Positions 1 through 11,431 of a stretch of 64,000 bases of DNA are shown piece by piece. The notes under the pieces are model-generated. The model did not search any database. It was not told where the DNA came from and saw only the letters and a list, made by a program, of their open reading frames with translations. Position 1 is the first letter of the stretch, and the number at the start of each line of letters is the position of its first letter. Source of the DNA: Mariannaea sp. PMI_226 (Eukaryota > Ascomycota > Sordariomycetes > Hypocreales > Nectriaceae). The stretch covers positions 4,216,001 to 4,280,000 of the forward strand of contig JANFOG010000002.1 in NCBI GenBank assembly GCA_024336345.1. The letters run 5' to 3'. Made by a program: the position numbers and the translations under genes.

Positions 1-1168
1 CACTGCTGAAGGAAAGAAGAGAATTCTCGAGGGCCTTACTGATAACTTGTAAGCCTCAATATAACGAATAGTCTCATCTCCTTGTGCATAGTTGACAGGC
101 ATCCCGACAGATTCAAGGAAAAACACAGACTCACGGTAGACCAACCTGCAACAACATGATACTACAGTTTTATCGGCAGTAAATCAAGAACTTCTTTTGG
201 ATTGCATTATATCTAGCGCTCATCCCGTTGCCTCACAAGGGTTGCGAAGAGTGTTGAGACGGCCAGTCTTGGATTCTATCTGCCTCGCGAATGTTTAACC
301 ACAACGAGATGATGTCTTCTGTAGTTATTAGCTATTTGGTCTCAATAAACATATAGTCTAGAAACTACCGAAATGACTATCTCTTCCTAGCTGCATCAGC
401 TTTTTGTGTTGTTTCTAGTTTATATGGTTATTGTCAAGAGCCGCCTTCCTTCTCGAGCTATGAGTAATGTGCCAGTGTTATTCAGCATATCATTATAATT
501 ATTCTGGACAAGGCTTTAAAGATTACTTCTCGTCATCATGGGAGGGTTATTCTCTTTTGCCATGATTCGGCAGCCAACGTCGTTTCCTATCCAGTCGCCA
601 ATCCCAAACCAAGGTGAACGAGTTGAACTCAAGGTCTCAACTCTCATTCTTGTCTTCTCTTGAAATGCCGACCCAGCTCGTTTCTCCTGAAGACTTTTCC
701 TTGGGCTGTGTCTGGTGTTCGCAGCACGCACACAGCCTCATGCTGGTAAACGTCCTAACACTTGCCATATGTCAATACAATTACCAAACAGTGGCACGGG
801 TATCTCGACTGTCGCATCAAACCAATGACCTGTTTTGATGATGGTGTTGTGTAATGGCAGTGGCCTTTCAAAAGAGTAAACGATCTAACGAATTCTCATA
901 AAGCCATTTTGCATTCAAGGTAGAAAGAAGAAATTCACCAACGCCAAGTATTAATTAGACATGTTTTGCTAAGTAGACGTAAAACTGCAAGTGCTGGAAC
1001 CCGATCTAAACAACTCGTGTTTAGTCGGAAATCTCACATTTTATCTACAACCCCCAGTTCTGCTGGTTCGTCGAGTTGGCAATAAACAGTCGAGGCAAGC
1101 AAGGCAAAAGAAATATTTGTTGAAAGCACCAAAAAAAAGAGTGTGAGCTGATTGAAGCTCGAATGAGC
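1..1168. other. intergenic, no gene recognised
   Basis: I see no coding region with a plausible start, fungal codon pattern or family match. The open frames here are short and begin at non-ATG codons. The only functional signal is the T-run terminator of the first tRNA near its right end. Confidence 0.6.
1131..1138 (-). terminator. Pol III terminator of tRNA-Gly copy 1
   Basis: Eight consecutive A on the plus strand give a T8 run on the minus strand, 30 nt past the tRNA 3' end. A run of four or more T is the normal Pol III stop. Confidence 0.75.
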
Positions 1169-1250
1169 TGCGTGATCTGGGAATCGAACCCAGGGCTCCC
1201 CGACGTTACTCGAATGGCAACGGAGAATTTTACCACTAAACCAATCACGC
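1169..1250 (-). tRNA. tRNA-Gly(GCC) with 11-nt intron, copy 1
   Basis: Read on the minus strand, the 7-bp acceptor stem GCGTGAT/ATCACGC closes with discriminator A at 1169. The D-arm (GGTTTAGTGGTA) is the usual Gly/Glu-like box A. The anticodon GCC lies at 1216-1218. The T-arm CTGGG-TTCGATT-CCCAG is intact (box B). The anticodon stem only pairs (CTCCG with CGGGG) if about 11 nt after position 37 are removed, which is the canonical site of nuclear tRNA introns. This leaves a 71-nt mature tRNA before CCA addition. It decodes GGC and GGU glycine codons. A second copy with identical exons lies 133 nt away on the same strand. Confidence 0.93.
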
Positions 1251-1363
1251 TTTGATGAATTCCCGCAGCCGTATTCCACATCAGAGGCTTCTCGCGAGCT
1301 CCTCAGGAGAGGAAAAAAGGAAAAAAGGAAAATGAGACGAAGCAGCTTTCGTTATGGGTAAAC

Positions 1364-1368
1364 AAAAA
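1364..1368 (-). terminator. Pol III terminator of tRNA-Gly copy 2
   Basis: Five A on the plus strand give a T5 run on the minus strand 15 nt beyond the tRNA 3' end, a minimal but sufficient Pol III terminator. Confidence 0.6.
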
Positions 1369-1383
1369 TATGTGCTTGTGTGA

Positions 1384-1465
1384 TGCGTGATCTGGGAATC
1401 GAACCCAGGGCTCCCCGACGCTGCTCGGATGGCAACGGAGAATTTTACCACTAAACCAATCACGC
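1384..1465 (-). tRNA. tRNA-Gly(GCC) with 11-nt intron, copy 2
   Basis: The mature sequence is the same as the first copy: acceptor GCGTGAT/ATCACGC, discriminator A at 1384, anticodon GCC, T-arm CTGGG-TTCGATT-CCCAG. The intron after position 37 differs from copy 1 at three positions, all transitions, while every exon base is the same. Both promoters are internal (boxes A and B), so each copy can be transcribed on its own. Gene conversion or purifying selection on the exons would explain the pattern. Confidence 0.93.
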
Positions 1466-2425
1466 TTCGATATTGCAGGGGTAGCCTATTGTTTACTATG
1501 AATCTCGCAAGTCTCTTGGACATGCATCTTCTCCAGCAACTGTTTGAGCTAGGTCAGCTCGGCTAATGTAGGTTTTGTGCGTCAAGTAGCCTCTTAAAAA
1601 ACCAATGCCAAAAAAAAATGGTGCCAAAAGAAATTCAATCCAGCGAGAATTCCTATTTTCTAGAGCCCTTCATGAGCTCGTACCAAGTTATCTCAAGTCT
1701 GTCGTACAAAGAAGATGCAACAGACTGGTGGACGAACTGGTGGACGAGCTAGTGGGTGTAAGTGCTTATATACTTTGATTTGGTTTGAGCCCCGATGCCA
1801 GACTCTGGACACATCATGGCCTTACTCTGGGTTATCCATCACTGCTCCTCGAGCCTCAGTCTCCAGCGTATCTCTATCTAAACTTATTCAATAAATTAGA
1901 CTCTGGCCAGGCTTTTGTCAGGCAAAGCTTCCTATAGTTACTGCTTGAACGCGTCTCTCGGCAATAAGTGGGGCCGGGGACGGCGGTCGAACCCGGAGAT
2001 CAAGCAATCTCAACTCAACTTTGATGGTAGTCTGGTTGATTTTGATGTCTCGCATCGGCTGTTACTCAAAATCGTATCATACTGGCAGATCCATTGCCTT
2101 TACTTGGGTCTATTTGGAGGTATAGAGATAAGCACGGCCCTCCCCCTTCTATGCAAGAGGATCGAGAATCTTGATCATCCTTGTGTGTCTTTAGCGTCTC
2201 AAACGGTGGTGATGTGTGGGCCATGATTGCTGATATATCTTATGTTCTATAAAACAAGTTATCCGCTATACTATCCTGCACTACCCGAGAAGGATTCCTG
2301 CTTACCAGGCACTAATATCATTTTTTATTTCATTTTTTTAATTCTCTTTTTGTGTTATTCAGTCAGCCAGAGTGGGGATTTCTTCTTCTTGGCAGCCATC
2401 AAAGTGCTGATGGGATGAGAGCAGT

Positions 2426-2467
2426 GCTTCGGCCGAAAGCGGCAGGCTTCGGCACCGACTCGGTGCC
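2426..2467. repeat. two adjacent inverted repeats
   Basis: The first is an imperfect hairpin (2426-2440, GCTTCGG paired with CCGAAAGC). The second (2451-2467) is a perfect 8-bp stem GGCACCGA/TCGGTGCC around one base. They share CTTCGG in direct repeat. There is no T-run directly after them, so a transcription terminator is not indicated. Confidence 0.7.
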
Positions 2468-2501
2468 AGGGGTGTCTTCAGCCCATCTGCGAAACTAAGA
2501 C

Positions 2502-2541
2502 GAGATGAGCGAGATGAGCAAGATGAGATGAGATGAGATGA
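2502..2541. repeat. degenerate GATGA pentamer repeat
   Basis: The sequence runs through GAGATGAGC units into exact GATGA copies, followed by a G7 run. It looks like a microsatellite and is not coding. Confidence 0.8.
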
Positions 2542-3454
2542 AGGGGGGGCGGTACAGATTGCAGCTTACAGATTGTTCTACTCTTTTGTTTTTTTCCTCT
2601 CCTCTTCCTTTCCGAATGCTACCGGCTCAATGCGAGCTTCGTAGGCTCTAATGGAAGGAATGCGGTCAAGTCATACATAGTAGTTAAAGTGTTTTGTGTT
2701 GTGAGGCTAAAATATGGTGTCCCCAGTTCTTAATTTACGGTCCTCGTATTTGAACCATTGACCGTTGCGCACGCACTCGGAACCATCATCTTCTTTTCCT
2801 CCGATGCTCAAACCCTCATCCTCACCAGCCATCAAGTAGCTGAACTCTGTCAAGAGGTCTGTTGTGTGATCTGACGCCTTAAATGACAAAAAGACTGAAG
2901 TTTCTTTCTCTCCACCTCACTTCGGAGAACGACCGTACATACATAGTATACAGCAGACCGGAAAATAACAGCACTACTCGGAATCAATTAACCAACCCCC
3001 CCATAACTCTGTTTTTAAATGTCCGGCACCATTCCGAAATCCCCAAGTCTACCAATGCAAAAAGGGTGTATCCCAATTATAACCTTGTCCCCCTCTCCGC
3101 ATCGGTGCCGCATCGGTCGCGCAACGAGCCAGCGCCCCCAGTCGGGAACCAGGGTCTTATCCTCTCATTAGTCGTTGGCCCTGGGGCTCCTAAAGGAAAA
3201 AAAAAACGTGCTCGCAATGTATTAAAACGTAATTATTTGTAGTTGGGTCAAGCAAAGCCTTTGCTCGTTTTTCTCGGTCACAGAGTGTTCCCCCGCCCCC
3301 CAGCCAAATATCTTTCGCAATTGTGTTCTTGGGTCGCTTTTGGAGCGCTGTACCAGGAACGTTTCCGTCGTGAATGCTCCGTCGTCATTTTGCGTAAAAC
3401 TTGTTGCGGCCGTCGTTCTCAAGAGAGCTTCATGAAGTCTATCTAACTCGGCTG

Positions 3455-3460
3455 TATAAG
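3455..3460 (+). promoter_or_regulatory. TATA-like element upstream of MFS gene
   Basis: TATAAG followed by AGGG sits 61 nt before the chosen ATG at 3521. The spacing suits a fungal core promoter with a short leader. No other evidence supports it. Confidence 0.35.
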
Positions 3461-3520
3461 AGGGAATCCAGGCCTTGGGATCGCGGGAAGTTCTTATCTT
3501 CTACAGCCCCTACCGACACC

Positions 3521-5554
3521 ATGACAGAAGATCTCGAAAAGGTGTCGGCGGCTGCCAACCACGACACGAATTCGCTATCTTCCTCAACTATCTCTTCACA
3601 TGGCTCACCAATTCTGGAACCCAACGGGATGAGGACCGCATCTCTCCACGACTATGCGACCCGAGAATCGCAAGACCACGAAGACGTCTTTGAAGTCCTG
3701 GAGCATGCTCTCACCCCAGATCTTGAGACGGAGGCTGAGCGCGCCGCTCGCGAACCAATTTCATACATCAAGACGGGGACGAGCAACACGAGCGTTGCCT
3801 CACGGCTTCCCGAGTTTGAAGTAATCTTTGAGGAGAATGACCCAGAGAACCCAAGGAATTGGTCGATGTGGTATCGTGCCTGGATAATTTTCGCCGTCGC
3901 CTACTCGACGTGGGTTGTCGTGTTGTATAGCACCTGCTACACGGCTTCAATTCCTGGCGTTATGAAGGAGTTTGGAGTGTCCGCCGACGTTGCTACGCTT
4001 GGGTTGACAACATACTTACTTGGTCTGGCTGTGGGGAGCCTGGTTGTTGCGCCGATGAGCGAACTGTACGGTCGAATGCCCGTGTACCTGATCTGCCTGT
4101 CCATCTGGCTGGTTCTGATCATCCCGTGTGCACTTGCAACTTCTCTGGCCGAGCTTCTCGCCGTGCGATTTTTGGGGTGAGTTGTTGTTAACTGAAACAT
4201 CAACCTAATATGAAAAGCACTCTGTGGACTAACTGCGCCTACCCCCTCCAGTGCTCTCTTTGGAAGTGCCATGATCTCTAATAGTCCCGGTAGCATCGTC
4301 GACATTGCCAATCCCGACTATCTCGCCCTAGTCATGTCGCTGTGGTCGATTGCCCCCTTCAACGGGCCATCCCTGGGTCCCATTATCGGAGGTTTCGTCT
4401 ATGAGTACCTTGGCTGGCGCTGGAACAACTGGATTATTCTGATCCTCGGTGGCGCTGCAGTCTTGATGATGGCGACCTGCAAAGAGACCTACCATCCAGC
4501 CATTCTGAAGCGAAAAGCTGCACGCATGCGCGAGGAGAATGATGACCCTCGCTATTGGTGTCAGTACGACCAGAGAGTGTCTTCGCTCCACCTCGTCAAG
4601 GTCAACTTAAGCCGGCCCTTTGTTCTCTTCGCAACGGAGCCTATCCTATGGTTTCTGAACATCTGGTGAGTCCCTCAAATTATCTCTGAATACCTGAACT
4701 CTTTGACACGATGGTTTTTGGTGCCCCTTGTAACGTAAATGTGACTCAAAATGAAGATCCCTAATCGTGCAAGCAGGATTTCTCTGATTTACGGCATCTT
4801 GTATCTCTGCTTCGTAGCGTACCCGATTGTCTTCTCACAGCACCGTGGCTGGAGTCCAGGCTTGTCGGGATTGGCCTTTGTCGGCATCGGTATCGGAACA
4901 ATGGTAGCCATTGCTTGCGAGCCTCTCCTTCGAAAGCTGATCAATTCTCAGCCGCGAGACCCTCTGACCGGCCGTGTGCAACCCGAGGCCACGGCGCTGG
5001 TTATGGCCATCGGCTCTATCCTCGCGCCTGTCGGCCAGCTCGTCTTCTCCTGGACGTGTCTCCCAGCAAGCATCCACTGGGCGATCCCCATCGCTTTCGG
5101 TATCCCCTTCGGCTGCGGCAACACGCTCAGCTTCATCTACGGGTGCAACTACATCGCAGGCACCTACTCCATCTACGCCGCGAGCGCACTGGCGGGCAAC
5201 GCCGTCATCCGCAGCGTCTTTGGCGCCACGCTTCCTCTCGCGGGGCCCAAGATGTACGAAGCCCTGACGCCTCAGTGGGCAGGCACGTTACTGGGTCTGC
5301 TCGAGGTGGCCATGATCCCGATCCCGTTCGTCTTCTGGCGGTACGGATCCAGGATTAGAGCCAGGAGCCCGGCCATCCGGCAGCTGCGTGAGGACCAGGA
5401 GAGAATGGATGCGACACGAGCAAGGTACCAATCAAAGGCTAAGAGGCGAGAGGAGCGGGAGAAGGTGAAGAGTAAGGGGGTCTCTAGTGAGGAAGGGGTC
5501 TTGCAAATTCCAACAGATGCAACCGACGGTGATACGAAGATGGCAGAGGTCTAA
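3521..5554 (+). CDS. MFS multidrug-type transporter (DHA1-like)
   Basis: A 615-aa proton-coupled exporter of the major facilitator superfamily, probably in the plasma membrane; the substrate cannot be told. Exons are 3521..4176, 4252..4665 and 4777..5554; both introns have GTGAGT donors and CTAAC/CTAAT branch points. A hydrophilic N-terminus of about 115 residues precedes 12 hydrophobic segments. The loop 2-3 motif appears as PMSELYGRMP, and the antiporter motif as NGPSLGPIIGG in helix 5. A long central loop (KETYHPAILKRKAARMRE) and a basic C-terminal tail are typical of fungal DHA1 members related to Flr1/Tpo pumps. The start at 3521 follows CACC; an upstream in-frame extension is possible but has no family support. 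It stands alone, with no cluster genes beside it. Confidence 0.9.
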
Positions 5555-6608
5555 ATAAAAAAAATACCTGAGACCTAAACAAAGACAAAGATGAATATCA
5601 GCATGAGATATTGGGTCTGATGATGAAAAAGGTTGGCGATGTAAGTTAGCCAACTGTGTCATGAAGATAATAGTGGGAGAATGACGCCTTCTTCTATAAC
5701 TCGGCTATTCATTATCGCAAAACAATAATAAAAACTCTACTGCAATTCCATCAGCTATACTATAAGTGATAATGTTATTGCGATTGGCTTACTCACTCCA
5801 GTGAAGTGAGAGGACCTGGTCGTTGTAAGGGTACAGGGTAGGTTTAACCAAAAGAGAGACTTCAACTGAATTACAGAGACATCTTCTCCAGCTGTGGAAC
5901 TCGCTCTAGGCAGTCGATGCTCTCAATGAGCTGTAAGAATCGGAAGCACAACGTTATGTTGACTCTCTTTGTAGCATCCTATGATGAACAACATACCCTA
6001 TTCTTCGATGCATCATGTACAGGCTTTATACCAGTGGCTATACTTCCTAAATGACTTACACATCCATTGAACGTCTAGTGTTCAACAACTACTAACGAGA
6101 TTGATAACACAGAAGACGATCGAGTCCGTTCACTTCAGGGCATATCAAGGCAGAATATAATTGCAACAATGGTGGATTGTTTTCTATCTCCCTTACTATT
6201 CAGCACGCAGGCACATGATCCCCCCAAATGTGTCACCCCAAGATACCATAACTTCCCCAGTCGTAATCGTCCCTGAAGACCTATTTCTGAGTAGGTTGGC
6301 AGGTAGTGTTGACCAGGCCATTTGGGTTTGCCATGAATAACTATGTGAACGCCAAACCTATTCACACACCTTGATGTTGTTGTTCTTGTTTGTCCAACGG
6401 ATACACCTGAAGAGGATACGCAGCGCCGTACGCTCACTCTGATAGACAATTCAATCCATTCTCTTTAACAAATTCCATTATACGCCCCTTCTCCAACAGA
6501 TCTGTCGTTTGGATCTTTCTTCTTACTCCTCTTTTTCTTCCTCTTTTTTTTTTCAGCGGAACAGCATAGGAGCAAGAATATATAATCAACAGCAAAAACT
6601 GTCATTAA
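5555..6608. other. convergent intergenic region, 3' UTRs
   Basis: This lies between the ends of the MFS gene and eIF2A, which converge. It is AT-rich with poly-pyrimidine near 6525-6556. Nothing else is recognised. Confidence 0.6.
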
Positions 6609-8713
6609 CTACTCTCCTCCAAGCTGACCGAGCTCCTTGAGAACGGCAGCCTTGGTGTTGATCTTCTTAAGCTGGGTATCTTCCAATTTCTCACCACCGG
6701 CCAAGCGCATCTCGAGATCCTCGATGGCCCGAACCTTCTTCTGAAGGCTGCGGATCTTCTTCGCGGTCGGGTTCTGAGATGCGTCGGCAGCTGGGCCGCT
6801 AGGAGCATTCTGAGGAGCATTGTTTCCGTTTCCATTGCCACGGTGAGTGTTGCTGCGGCTGCGGCCGCCGTTGTTGCGAGAGTGGCTCCTGTGGTGGTTG
6901 TTACCCCTGCGCTCGGGGCTACGACCCTCACTGCCGGAACCAGCTCCATGCTCGCGAGGAGGAGGGGCAAGGCTAGCTCCGCCATTGGGCTCGCCCTGTC
7001 GGCCCTCACCCTGGTTAGGCTTCTTGCTGCGCTTCTTCTTGTTCTTCGCCTTGGACGAGTTCTCATCGCCCATCGGCTCAGCTCCCGGTACAGTCCTCAC
7101 GACTGACGGGGCGGAATCAGCAAATTCAGCTCCGGGAACACCACGACGGGGACGGCCAAAGCCGTTGGGTCCAATGTTAGGTGTACCGTTGCTCACCACG
7201 TGGGCAGCACCGCCCTCATCCTCACGCTTGAAGTGCAGAGGAGTGGCCAGGCCGCGGGCACCAGGGGGGCGGTAGGCACCAGCGGGTTTGCTGGGAGTCT
7301 TGACCGTACCCAGGTAAGCTGCCGCCGAGGCATGTGGAGCCGGAACGGAGGCGAGAGGATCACCGCCAACAACAGACTCCACGGGCTGAGGACGCCAGTC
7401 GACCTGATACAGTTCGACCATGTCCTCATTGTACATGAGTCCTCCAGTGACATGCCACAACTTGACGCCATTGTCCACACGGAGACGGGGGGACGTAGTA
7501 GCAGTCATGATGTAGCGGCTGTCAGGGCTCCATTCGCAGACACTCGGGTTTCCGCTCTCGATGGTGGTGACCTTGCGGAAGTCCTTCTCAAGATCGTAGA
7601 CATCAATCTGGCCAGCAAGGTTGCCAAAACCGGCAACCAACACCAATCGACCGGTGGGTGAGAAGGTGATCGTGTTTCGGGGACCAAGGGGGAACGAATG
7701 CGTCGCGACGGCTCGGTGGTTGAAGATGGTAGCTTTGGCGGGCATGTATCCGTAGACCACACCAAACTCTTTCGAGTTGGGAGACCACGAAACATCGTGA
7801 ATCGGTCCCTCCTTGTCAAGGGTAATGCGAGCATCAAATGCGCCGGTGGTACTGAGCAGGTACAGAGTCGTCTCGCCGTAGTAACTCTTGCCGGAGCGAT
7901 CAACATCGGTCTGGGCAAGGACTAGGAGGCTGGAACCCTGCTTGTTCCATTTCAGCTGGACCTTGTCGCCCTTGAAGAAAGTCTTCTGAGAGATGGGAGT
8001 GTTGGTCACAGGCAGAGTGAAGACCTTGACAGCGGCAGGTTGACCCTAGATTGAAAATGGATGTGAGTAAAACAAGGTTACGGAGAGAGTATGGAAATAT
8101 AGATATAGCAGAGAATCTGGCTTACCTTGCGTTCAGGGACAAAAACCGCGACGGCGTGGTTCTTGCTACCGGGGGCGAGGGCGAAGTTAGCAGCCCCCTC
8201 GACGCGGAGCTTGTTCCACACCTTGAAGAGGTCGTGGCTCTCGTAGAACTGGACCTCATTGGTGACGAGGCGAGCACAGTACTTCTCGTCGGCCGTGTAC
8301 TGAAGATTCCAACCACCCTGTTGCTTCTGGACGAAGCAGCCTACTGGCTTCTTGTCAGCAGGGGCAACACCCTCCTCGACAACACGCCAGATCTTGAGGT
8401 TCTTGGTCGCATCACCGTTCTCGTCCTTGGCCGGGCGTTCCCAGGTGATGACATAGGTACCGCGGGGAGAGAAACCGATCTCGTAGACGTTGGGGATGGG
8501 GAGGGAGAGGAGAAGGTTGCCGGAGGAGGTGTCGACGACGTTGACAGCGTCGGGAGTGGACCAGCCGAAGAAGCGGCCACAGGGGGAGTAGGCACAGCAC
8601 CGGAGGTTGCCCTCAGGCTTGGTGAACCCAGCGAGAGGCTCGTAGACGGGCGCGGCGTCAAAGACACCGATGGTCTTCTGGGTTCGGTAGGCAAACTGCA
8701 GCGGAGACGCCAT
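6609..8713 (-). CDS. EIF2A: eukaryotic translation initiation factor 2A
   Basis: A 674-aa homolog of eIF2A (yeast YGR054W), a cytosolic factor that can deliver Met-tRNAi to 40S subunits independently of eIF2 under special conditions. Exons are complement 8126..8713 and 6609..8045, with an 80-nt phase-0 intron. The N-terminal 420 residues form a WD-type beta-propeller; diagnostic stretches include NLRCCAYSPCGRFFGW near the start, the EIGFSPRGTYVITW strand, and DVSWSPNSKEFGVVYGYMPA. The next part is basic and disordered (KAKNKKKRSKKPNQ, then an RSHSRNNGGRSRS region). It ends in a predicted helix (KKIRSLQKKVRAIEDLEMRL) that is the conserved C-terminal element. Length and order match the family. 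The ATG at 8713 is the first in frame. Confidence 0.95.
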
Positions 8714-11431
8714 GGCTAGTGAAAGTCACAGTGTCTCGTGTCTTGCAAGTCTTTTTGAGGTTGGCGGAAGGGAGGGGAGGGGAGGGAAGTCAAATGTTCT
8801 TGAGAGTTGAGTTCTCTTGTTCGTCGTCGAGACCCAAAAAAGGTTCGGCTTCTCCGACGTTAGCAGGGAGGCGAAAAAGGCTGGCTGGGACGCAAACAAA
8901 GAACGGCCAAAAGTCTGCGCAATGGGAAAGACACAAGAGCCGGAATTGTTCGGATTTCCTAGACCAGGTCGCAGCGCAATGCGAGGAAGCTGTCGTCCAA
9001 GGAGGTGATGGTCGTCAGGCAGCGGGCGAAGAAGAAAAAAAATTTCGAGGTCGTCGCTGGGCAGCAAGGCCGATGTGGGCGAGGCGAAGCAGTAGCAGCG
9101 CAAAGGCGGAAAAACGTCCAAACCTTGAGTTGGCGACGTGTGGAGGGGAAGAGTAGGAGGATTTTCTTTGTGGGAGATGCGACTTGACCTGCAAAAAGGA
9201 GAAGAACGGGAAGAACAGATGCCGGAAGAAAGATGAAAGAAGACTGCAAGCACCCAGAAGGGAGAGGGGGGAATTGGCGCGGCAGGGCCGTGATGCTGTG
9301 GGTTGGAGAGGAACAGAAGGAGGAGAGAGAGTGTGAGAGGAGGAAGCGTGGTGGCTCCTTTGAGGGGGCGAACGCGGATTGGGTTTTTTTTTCCCCTTCT
9401 TTTTTTTTTTCCTTACTATTTTTCTCTCTTTTTTTTTCTACCCCCAGAGTTGCTTTGACTTACTTGAACGCACGCGCCACACACCCATTTATTCACCTTT
9501 TTGCCGCTACTTGCACCCAGCAACCTATCAATACAGTGTCAGTAAGACCTTTTTTTTTCTTTCTTTTTTTCTCTCCCTCTCTCTCTTTTCTTTTTCTGGT
9601 TTTCTGGGGGCTGGCTGGAGAAAGCATTATGTCATGGGTTGACCACTTGCATCGTGTGACGATCCATTCATTGCTCCGGGAACCACAGTTCTTTCTATGC
9701 AATCGTAATCTGTGCAGATGTTGTCGTCTATCACCAGTAATTGGAATAGTTCATGCATGTTATGCACATTCACTGAAAAGAAAAGAGAGAAAAAAAAAGG
9801 AAAAACCATAGTAGCATCCCAACCGTGTGCAAAACTGTTCCAAACGGCGTTGAAAGACGGTCAACCTGTACGCCCAAAAATTCAAAATAACAAAACGAAC
9901 TAACCTATTACTGTATCTCACCTCTCACCTCTCACCTCTCACTCAATGTACCTATATGTAGACTATTGTACGTTCGTACATGGTACTAGCTGAATTACCA
10001 GCTGGAGAGTTTTCTCAATACCCAATCATTGTTGTACAAGCATCTCACAAGTCTGTAAGTTGCTTCCTCACCAGAGCTACGTAGCCCTCGTATCGATGCC
10101 TGATTCCAGGCTATGCCTCTTCAAGCCAGATGCCATCCTCCGTAGTCGCGTGGGGCTTCTTGTTCTTTCACATGGACGCATGCTCGATGGATCTTTGTCG
10201 TGTGTCATCATCCTCGGATCCTTGGAAGCGTTCAATTCGGAGTCTCGATGCATTCTGTCGTGTTGTAGTAGAATATTCGTTTTTTTGGGGGGTATATGAT
10301 ACCAGTTGCATTTATAAAACGATGGATAAAAAAAAAAAAAAGAGCAGAAATTGGTCTAAAAGACTGAACACTCACATTCACCTGTGCATTGTTTTTCACT
10401 TACACGCTCTGCTCATCTCGATTGCACTGCATCCACAAGACTCGCTGCATGATTTTATCATTATGCCGTTTACATAGCCTAAAAAAACACACATCCACAT
10501 TGCTGCGAACTACTACACTCGGCATCATTATTCTACTTTTAGGTCTCCCTACTCTCGGATTATAGTTTTGACAGTCACATTGGCACTGACATGTAGCCCT
10601 GGCTGGGTGCTGACACTCGTGCCAGACAGAATAGAACAGGGTTAATTGGCCGAGTCAAGCACCTACAATGGCAAGTCACAGTACTGAGCATCTCATTCAT
10701 CAATGGTCATCCAACCATTGATTCATGAGATTTTGATGCACAAATATGGTATTCCAATACAATTATAGTATGAACACTATGGTCCTATACAGAGCGCTAT
10801 ACTTACTCAAGGTAAGCTACACAGACGCTGTCATTCGGGGGCATCGACCACTACCGACACAGGATGATCCTGAGAACCCGTGATCGGTATTTTGCCTCAT
10901 TACACCCCCATAAGCTGGAACCAGTTCCGTGCCCTGACGAACTGCAATGCCTACTCCGTTGTCTCACCTGGCACAGCTTTCTTCTCCCTCCATGATGTCG
11001 GATTTTCCGGAATGGGCGCTTGTCCACATTCTGTCCGAGTTTTATGTGTCAATCTGATACGTGGCACCGTCGTCACCATCCGTTGCTACCGGGACCTGGA
11101 GGAGGTTCGGCTTCAAAATGGGTCTCCATTGACGGCTGTCACACAGGTTCTCACCCAACGAGTGCTACTTGTGCTTACTGGCTTGTTACTAAACACAAAG
11201 TCTGCTGATCACGCAAAGTGACTTGGTACAAATAGCAACGATGACCATGGCTAGCCCTCGTCACGCACCCAAAATGCAGCTGGCATTGCCCATTGATTGT
11301 ATTGGCAACGTCATAACCAGCCACAGAAAAGCGACTTTTTAGCTTACTCCTTATCCTCGGAGCGGTCTGCGAACATGAAAGCTAGGGAGTGAATACACGA
11401 CCCCCTGTTCCCCTTTGCGGACAAACACCGC
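8714..11431. other. intergenic, eIF2A promoter and pyrimidine tracts
   Basis: This 2.7-kb stretch holds the eIF2A upstream region, long T/C tracts at about 9379-9600, and a small tandem repeat at 9917-9943. Its open frames are low-complexity and read through these tracts, so I do not call any gene. Confidence 0.55.
9917..9943. repeat. CTCACCT tandem repeat
   Basis: Three exact CTCACCT units are followed by a partial CTCACT. Confidence 0.8.

Larger units (their letters stand above)
1466..3520. other. intergenic, MFS promoter side
   Basis: This 2-kb stretch holds two adjacent hairpins (2426-2467), a degenerate GATGA repeat (2502-2541), a short open frame at 2707-2889 minus that has coding-like composition but no ATG at its start, and the presumed promoter of the MFS gene. 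I recognise no complete gene. Confidence 0.5.

Noticed and set aside
1981..2000. tRNA T-arm-like GGTTCGACC on the minus strand
   Set aside because: The stem does not pair over five bases and no D-arm or acceptor stem is found at the right distance.
2451..2467. The hairpin read on the minus strand equals the terminal stem of the common Cas9 guide scaffold
   Set aside because: Only these 17 bases match; none of the rest of the scaffold is present nearby. The match is explained by a short palindrome, so vector contamination is not supported.
9233..9811. 192-codon plus-strand frame
   Set aside because: It runs through long T/C tracts, giving Phe/Ser runs, and has no family resemblance; it looks like promoter sequence.
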